Shown here piece by piece: positions 58,840 through 64,000 of a DNA stretch of 64,000 bases. Position 1 is the stretch's first letter, and each line of letters starts with the position of its first letter. The stretch spans positions 78,471,252 through 78,535,251 of the forward strand of contig OZ026517.1 in assembly GCA_964019695.1 (NCBI GenBank). Reading direction: 5' to 3'. The translations under genes were made by a program, and so were the position numbers. The notes beneath the pieces are model-generated. The model saw nothing but the letters and a program-made list of their open reading frames with translations. It searched no databases and was not told the origin of the DNA. This DNA comes from Loripinus fragilis. Taxonomy: Eukaryota; Mollusca; Bivalvia; Lucinida; Lucinidae.

Positions 58840-59036
58840 TATAGTATTGCAATGTACAGGTTTTTACTTGTTTTAAAACATTTCAGTATAATGTAGGCCA
58901 AGCGCACTTTGACATATGTGCTTCTTGTGTGGGGTTTATGGTTTGTAGGTAAAATGAATGGATATATAAATTTATAATCATTTGCAGCAATCTTAACTTT
59001 TTCAAAAAAGCATATGAGTGAAATGTCAAAATGACA

Positions 59037-60345
59037 GACCACAGACCAACCTACAGCACGTGCGGAAGAAACAGGGAACACTAGGCCACAGACCAACCTA
59101 AAGCGCCGTGGGGGAATTAACACAGTACACTAGACCACAGACCAACCTACAGCACCACGAGGAAGAAACACAGAACACTAGACCACAGACCAACCTACAG
59201 CACTGTGAGGAAGAAACAGAGAACACTAGACCACAGACCGACCTACAGCACTGTGAGGAAGAAACAGAGAACACTAGACCACAGACCAACTTCAGCACCG
59301 TGAGGAAGAAACAGAGAACACTAGACCACAGACCAACCTACAGCACTGTGAGGAAGAAACAGAGAACACTAGACCACAGACCAACCTACAGCACTGTGAG
59401 GAAGAAACAGAGAACACTAGACCACAGACCGACCTACAGCACTGTGAGGAAGAAACACAGAACACTAGACCACAGACCAACCTACAGCACTGTGAGGAAG
59501 AAACACAGGACACTAGACCACAGACCAACCTTCAGCACTGTGAGGAAGAAACACAGAACACTAGACCACAGACCAACCTACAGCACCGTGAGGAAGAAAC
59601 AGAGAACACTAGACCACAGACCAACCTACAGCACTGTGAGGAAGAAACAGAGAACACTAGACCACAGACCAACCTACAGCACTGTGAGGAAGAAACAGAG
59701 AACACTAGACCACAGACCAACCTTCAGCACTATGAGGAAGAAACAGAGAACACTAGACCACAGACCAACCTACAGCACCGCGAGGAATAAACACAGAACA
59801 CTAGACCACAGACCAACCAACAGCACTGTGAGGAAGAAACAAAAAACACTAGACCACAGACCAACCTACAGCACATTGAGGAAGAAACACAGAACACTAG
59901 ACCACAGATCAACCTACAGCACATTGAGGAAGAAACACAGAACACTAGACCACTGACCAACCTACAGCACATTGAGGAAGAAACACAGAACACTAGACCA
60001 CATACCAAATTACAGCACCGTGAGGAAGAAACACAGAACACTAGATCACAGACCAACCTACAGTACAGCACCATGAGGAAGAAACACAGAAAACTAACAG
60101 ACACACAGCAGATATAACACGACTAAAATAAAGCAGCAATCTCTCTTTTCCTCAACGAGACGATCACAAAATTAGAAAGAACACCAAGTACTGAATAACA
60201 GAGCAAGGACCATACACCACCTCACAGATAATTAGAGAAACAATAAACAATGAATCAATAACAAAAGAACCATTACCTTAGAAGGAACTGTAGCCGGAGC
60301 CACCGGCGGTTGGGTAGAGGCCTAAATATTTCTTGCTGACCAAAT
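59037..60345 (+). repeat. 48-bp minisatellite grown inside a family A repeat
   Basis: About 22 units of ACCACAGACCAACCTACAGC + ACTGTGAGGAAGAAACAGAG + AACACTAG. The unit is the CAGACCAACCCATGGCACCG / TGAGGAAGAGC part of family A. After the array (60110-60345) the rest of family A continues in the normal order (CTCTCTTTTCCTCAACGAG, then CATTACCTTAGAAGGAACTG and the end). Since 48 is divisible by 3, long frames run on both strands (TRPQTNLQHCEEETEN or STVRKKQRTLDHRPTY on +); I do not count them as genes. Confidence 0.85.
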
Positions 60346-60425
60346 CAAATGTAACATTGTAACAAGTCGATTCTCAGATGCAGTTGAAATCCGTGTAAAA
60401 TCTCCTAAGCGAAGAATCAGACGTA

Positions 60426-62278
60426 AGTTAGAAGGTAAAGATCAGGATTTTATACAATCAAGTACCACACCTGACCCAGGACACCACATGGGAAAGTGAC
60501 AAAACACAAAAAAATATCACAAACAAGAAGCCAAGAGGTTAGCCCTTTCCAAACAGGTGACCACAAGGTTGCAATGAACAGACAAGCAAGCATGACAAAC
60601 ACGAAATATAAATAACCAAAAATGATCCACAAAAGAAGCACTGCCTTGGAACGGTCAGTAAAAAAATGGAGAGCTTAATTGTTAACCTCATATCTGAAAA
60701 CTGTTAAAAACATGTTATCAAGTACTGTGAAAAGGTATATGAGAGATCTGGTAAAAATCTATTTTGGTCTATTAAAATTCAGGTGAAATTTTAGATAAAC
60801 TTAAAGCTAGAGATTTCAATGCGACCAGTTTGTCTACTTATGATTTTTCTACTCTTTACACTACTTTACCTCATAATTAAATTGAGGATAAACTTATTGA
60901 TCTTACTGAAAGAACCTTCAATAGAGAAGGCTCTTCTTACATGTACCTTGCCTGTAACGACAGAAACGCATTTATTTTACTTCGGAAACCCTAAAAATTA
61001 CCATGCATGGTCTTGTCAAAATGTATGTGATGCGCTGACCTTTTTGTTGGACAACATTTTTATTCGATTTGGCACCAAGCTGTATAGACAAGTAGTTGGG
61101 ATCCCCATGGGCACTAATTGTACCTCCCTAGTTGCCGATTTATTCCTGTTTTGATATGAGAGGGACTTTATGATGTTTCTTTCTGATGATAAGCAGGCTG
61201 ATGTTATAGATGCTTTTAACAATACATCCAGATATTTGGACGATATTTTAAACAATTGATAACGTTTATTTTGACAATATGGTTAGTAAAAAATATACCC
61301 TTCAGAGCTCAAACTTAATAACGCTAATACCTCTGATACCGAACCCGCGTTTTTCGATTTGCATTTGTCAATTTCTAATGATATTGTTTCTACCAACTAT
61401 CAGTATCAAAAACTTCGCAAAACCTTTTTTAAATTATATAGACGATACTATGATTTGATATCTAAATTCCAAATTAGACTTAAATCTCTCTTGCGCCAAG
61501 GACTTTCGGAACCTGAATTCTATGATGATTTGGTCAATAAATTGAAGAAAATGGTTGGCTCTAATAATTTCTCAGCGCAGTTCATCAAAATAATTTCCCA
61601 GTATAAAAAGATTGGCTATAGCATTAATGTATTGCAACAGACGGTATGTTTGGTAGTCAACCCAATCACGGTTGGCAACTTTGCTTTCCTCTTTAATTGC
61701 ACGCCGATTGGTCGCACTTCAGGCTCTTTGACGGTTCCGACTAAAAGACTTATCTATTGATGAGATGGTAGGGGCCTGATGCTTTGGCTGTTGCCAGGCC
61801 CACCAGGGTTTACATGCTAAGGGGTTTACATGCTAAATTTCTTTTGCTCCGGTATTCAGCTTTATTCACTGTTGAGTCATTATCTATGCTGTATCTCCTT
61901 TTTATATCTTGATTTATATGTTCTAGTAGATGATGCATTGATAAGTTAGGGGTCTTTCATGCAAACCAAAAATCTATGTGTCTTAATCCACATCTGAACT
62001 AAGGGTGATGTTTTGCGCGCCTTGAAACCGGTTTAAGCCCTCAAATAAAATATTTTTACTGACCGTTCCAAGGCGGTGCCTCTGTACAGGATCATTTATG
62101 TTATTTCTGTCTTGTTTTTGTTATGCTTTCATGCGTATCTGTTTATTGCTGCCTTGTGGTCGCTTGCTGGGAAAGGGCTGACATCTTGGCTCTCGTTTGT
62201 GATGTATATTTGTGAAGTTGTCACTTTCCCATTGGTATCCTGGGTCATATGTGGTGCTTGATTGTATCGATTCCTGAT
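60426..62278. repeat. family B sequence flanking a Penelope-like element in inverted orientation
   Basis: 60426-60662 (CACACCTGACCCAGGACACC, GGTTAGCCCTTTCC, ACTGCCTTGGAACGGTCAGT) is repeated in inverted orientation at 62047-62278 (ACTGACCGTTCCAAGGCGGT, GGGAAAGGGCTGACATC, TATCCTGGGTCATATGTGGT). The enclosed ~1.4 kb holds the reverse-transcriptase relic. A solo copy is at 10526-10727. Confidence 0.75.
60740..61760 (+). pseudogene. Penelope-like element reverse transcriptase, degraded
   Basis: Ordered motifs in shifting frames: STYDFSTLYTTLPHN (60832-60876), a stop, IEDKLIDLTERTFNREGSSY, VVGIPMGTNC then VADLFLF (61093-61152), YERDFM, and SRYLDDILN (61228-61254), the catalytic box. The C-terminal part (61359-61760) has YQKLRKTFFKLYRRYYDLIS and CLVVNPITV...FLFNCT. 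These match Penelope-like reverse transcriptases as I know them. Stops, frameshifts and a gap after LSISNDIVST, where about 50 residues appear missing, make it dead. No GIY-YIG endonuclease was seen. Confidence 0.75.
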
Positions 62279-62624
62279 ATTAGCCCCTTTTTCTTATTTT
62301 AAACATGTTTTATGATACCAAATCCACCTGAGAGTACACCTCGTATATGTGATAACTACCAAAATAGTATGAGCTTGTCGTTATATTAAAACGTTTTTAT
62401 CAACAACACAACCAAGAATTCACGGTGTTGTTCTATATTCTAGGTTATTCTATATATAGGTATTCTATTCAATCTAGGTCCACTTTTGAAATAAGATGAT
62501 TCTGTAATGCTAAATCCACTTTGGTTAATCCACACCGGCACTTTGGGTTTCATCACTTCGACATGTGTTCTGTTTAAGCTGATCAAATCAGAATACAGTC
62601 AACGTACATTTAGCTGAAGAAACA
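62279..62624. other. no gene recognised
   Basis: Short direct repeats only (TTCTATATTCTAGGTTATTC, GTATTCTATTCAATCTAGGT near 62430-62480). Confidence 0.35.
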
Positions 62625-62921
62625 CATGTGTGGATCCAGAGGGGGGATAGGAGGGACCCCCCTGTGGACACACCGTGACTGAAAAATTACAAAAATATAA
62701 AGTCTCTTAGCAATACTGGTCTGGATCCCCTGTTAAACCACAAGGCCACCAAGTCAGCACTTATTGATGGGTCACTAACGTCCCGCCAGCGAAACGCCAT
62801 TAAAATGACGTTTCGCTGGCGGTACGATGATTGGCCGGCTTATAGTGGTATCAACCAAAAAACCAAAAAAAAAATCAAAATTGGATCCCCTCTGAAAAAA
62901 CTTTCTGGATCCGCGCATGAA
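62625..62921. mobile_element. MITE with GGATCCAGA ends and central CATT hairpin, second copy
   Basis: CATGTGTGGATCCAGAGGGG at the left and CTTTCTGGATCCGCGCATG at the right, with the central hairpin CGCCAGCGAAACGCCATTAA / ATGACGTTTCGCTGGCG. It corresponds to 45648-45946 in opposite orientation. Confidence 0.7.
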
Positions 62922-63311
62922 ACATGCTTTCAGAAATAGTCATCATCTAAATAGTCCTTCAAACTAAATTGTGAAGGAATATGTTTATAACTTTAATAGT
63001 AAAACAAGAAATAGAACATCGATCAATCTTGTTTTGAGACATAAAAAAGATCCAAGAAATCTCCAGCTTTAGTTGACTTGAGAGCATTATTCTGTCTAAT
63101 GTTTTATATTTTCATATAATGCTACTTTTCATTCAGAAATAAACATCAAAGCAAAAAAAAAAAAAAAAACAAACAAAAAAAACAAAACACACTCAATTTC
63201 TTCATTATAACATCAATATAAGGCCACCATATGTTTACTATAACTATGGTTGAGAAGACGATTGATGTCGGTGTAGATTAACCACAGTGAGGTTAGGATG
63301 ATTACACTTAC
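62922..63311. other. intron sequence, A-rich tract at ~63154-63187
   Basis: Only a poly(A)-like tract and AT-rich sequence. Confidence 0.35.
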
Positions 63312-63356
63312 CCCCATAGCACGCGTGGATTGCCCATCGACCAGAACATTTTCTGC
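63312..63356 (-). CDS. gene 2, peptide-encoding exon (Cys-loop, amidated neuropeptide)
   Basis: Minus strand, 45 nt: acceptor TTTTCTTTTCTTGCAG|GC, donor ATGGGG|GTAAGTG. In the only phase compatible with the next exon (2 + 14 codons + 1) it reads RKCSGRWAIHACYGG, and the splice completes NGKR. The result is a dibasic RK, a peptide with Cys at its positions 1 and 10 that could form a disulfide, an amidation Gly and KR. This layout is typical of a processed neuropeptide. It reminds me of the whitnin/SPTR (insect prohormone-3) type, but that is unverified memory. The signal-peptide exon is not in the window and should lie to the right. Confidence 0.75.
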
Positions 63357-64000
63357 CTGCAAGAAAAGAAAATATAAATTTGTACATGTATAAAAAATAG
63401 CATAAGATTAAAAAATATTGCTGAAACTTTTCAGTGAAAAGTCGATCATCCTCGTAAAATTATGATACAAAACAGAACTTTTCTGATTTCACAAAATAAT
63501 CTGGAAAAAGCTGCAGTTGTCCCAAAAAGGATAAAAGTCTGGACTTCCTGTCAACCAACAGTCAATGCTTTCTTAAATGGCAGTAACTGATAATCAGATA
63601 ACCAAAATGCCTTTTTTTCAGCAAAATTATAAACTAAAATCAAAACTAAAACACTGTCTTTACTCTGTTTCAAAATTTCGGCCTCTTTGCCATTGTCAAG
63701 AAACAAATATCTGGATTTATGTTGTGAGCTACATCTCCATATGTCTAAGTCAACCAGTAATAGATATAAATATCATTATGATATCATAACGTCAGAATGT
63801 CACAAGTGTATAACTGACCACTACAACGACGACTTACAATGTAGCACCAGATGATACAATGTAGTCTCACAAACATGACGATGTTTTTTTCAAAATAATC
63901 TTTTCGAAAATGTCTTTAAGGAATACTATCAGGGTGTCAAACAGTTTGGAATCCAGATCCGGCTCGATATATTGCGCTTGTCTGAAAGGTGAATTGCACG
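63357..64000 (-). other. gene 2 upstream intron (incomplete)
   Basis: Minus-strand pyrimidine tract leading into the exon, then AT-rich sequence with no exon or repeat that I recognise up to the window edge. The 70-codon plus-strand open frame at 63577 looks like chance. Confidence 0.4.

Larger units (their letters stand above)
51184..63311 (-). other. gene 2 long intron, repeat-filled
   Basis: About 12.1 kb, from GTAAGTGTAA (minus strand at 63311) to TTCTTTTTTTTCAG. Listed elements account for roughly half. Other parts (51415-52118, 52793-53093, 57092-57940, 61761-62046) hold nothing I can name beyond isolated GCGCA-core fragments near 54940 and 57390-57415. Confidence 0.55.

Noticed and set aside
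59108..59956. 282-codon frame in the 48-bp array as a gene
   Set aside because: It is a frame through a non-coding dispersed repeat that expanded; the intact family members have no such frame.
1..64000. LTR retrotransposon or endogenous virus
   Set aside because: No paired LTRs, primer-binding site, or gag/integrase motifs seen on either strand.

Overview
This is eukaryotic DNA, AT-rich and gene-poor, most likely from a marine bivalve mollusc, perhaps a venerid clam. I infer this from spliced exons with GT/AG borders, an AATAAA poly(A) signal, and a dense load of repeats of the kind I associate with bivalve genomes. These include many short inverted-repeat elements (MITEs), Penelope-like, Helitron, Tc1/mariner and LINE relics, CCGTCCGT-bearing repeats and large minisatellites. 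No bacterial-type operons, rRNA or CRISPR arrays are present. All repeat matching was done by eye, so repeat edges are approximate.

Two host genes can be supported. Gene 1 (+ strand) has a long exon at 24430-26509 and a terminal exon at 29645-30224. Their splice phases agree (AG + C = Ser), and AATAAA follows 69 nt after the stop. The product would be about 885 residues from the first ATG: two blocks of about nine tandem 13-residue repeats (F-[RH]-L-x3-D-x4-G-x) and a C-terminal beta-alpha-beta-beta-alpha-beta region of RRM-like topology with a basic tail. I do not recognise it. Gene 2 (- strand) has three phase-compatible exons (63356-63312, 51183-50951, 46119-46066). They encode the 3' part of a secreted-peptide (neuropeptide) precursor: a Cys-x9-Cys peptide framed by RK and GKR and ending ...CYGGNG-KR, then an acidic tail ending EPYY. 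The signal-peptide exons would lie beyond the right edge.

The most unusual structure is at the end of gene 2's middle exon. The exon/intron border itself (last 24 exon bases plus first 10 intron bases) is repeated 15 times with a 34-bp period. This gives a ladder of near-identical 5' splice sites, 13 with a full GTAAGTTT. Use of any donor but the first would shift the frame and meet a stop.

Layout. 0-5 kb: a long-inverted-repeat element with a decayed ORF of unknown family. 5-10 kb: MITEs and a TA-flanked element. 10.7-12.3 kb: a 27-bp minisatellite. 13-15.2 kb: a 30-bp repeat, a foldback element and a perfect 77-bp palindrome. 15.3-18.1 kb: a 150-bp tandem array with a TTAA-flanked MITE (filled and empty sites both present), then a Helitron helicase/endonuclease tail. 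18-24 kb: repeats and a second copy of the unknown element. 24.4-30.3 kb: gene 1. 30-46 kb: transposon relics, including an ACCGTA-rich element and a GCAAAATGTAATAA foldback element. 46-63.4 kb: gene 2, whose 12-kb intron holds a Penelope-like element, a 48-bp minisatellite that grew inside a dispersed repeat, and many foldbacks.
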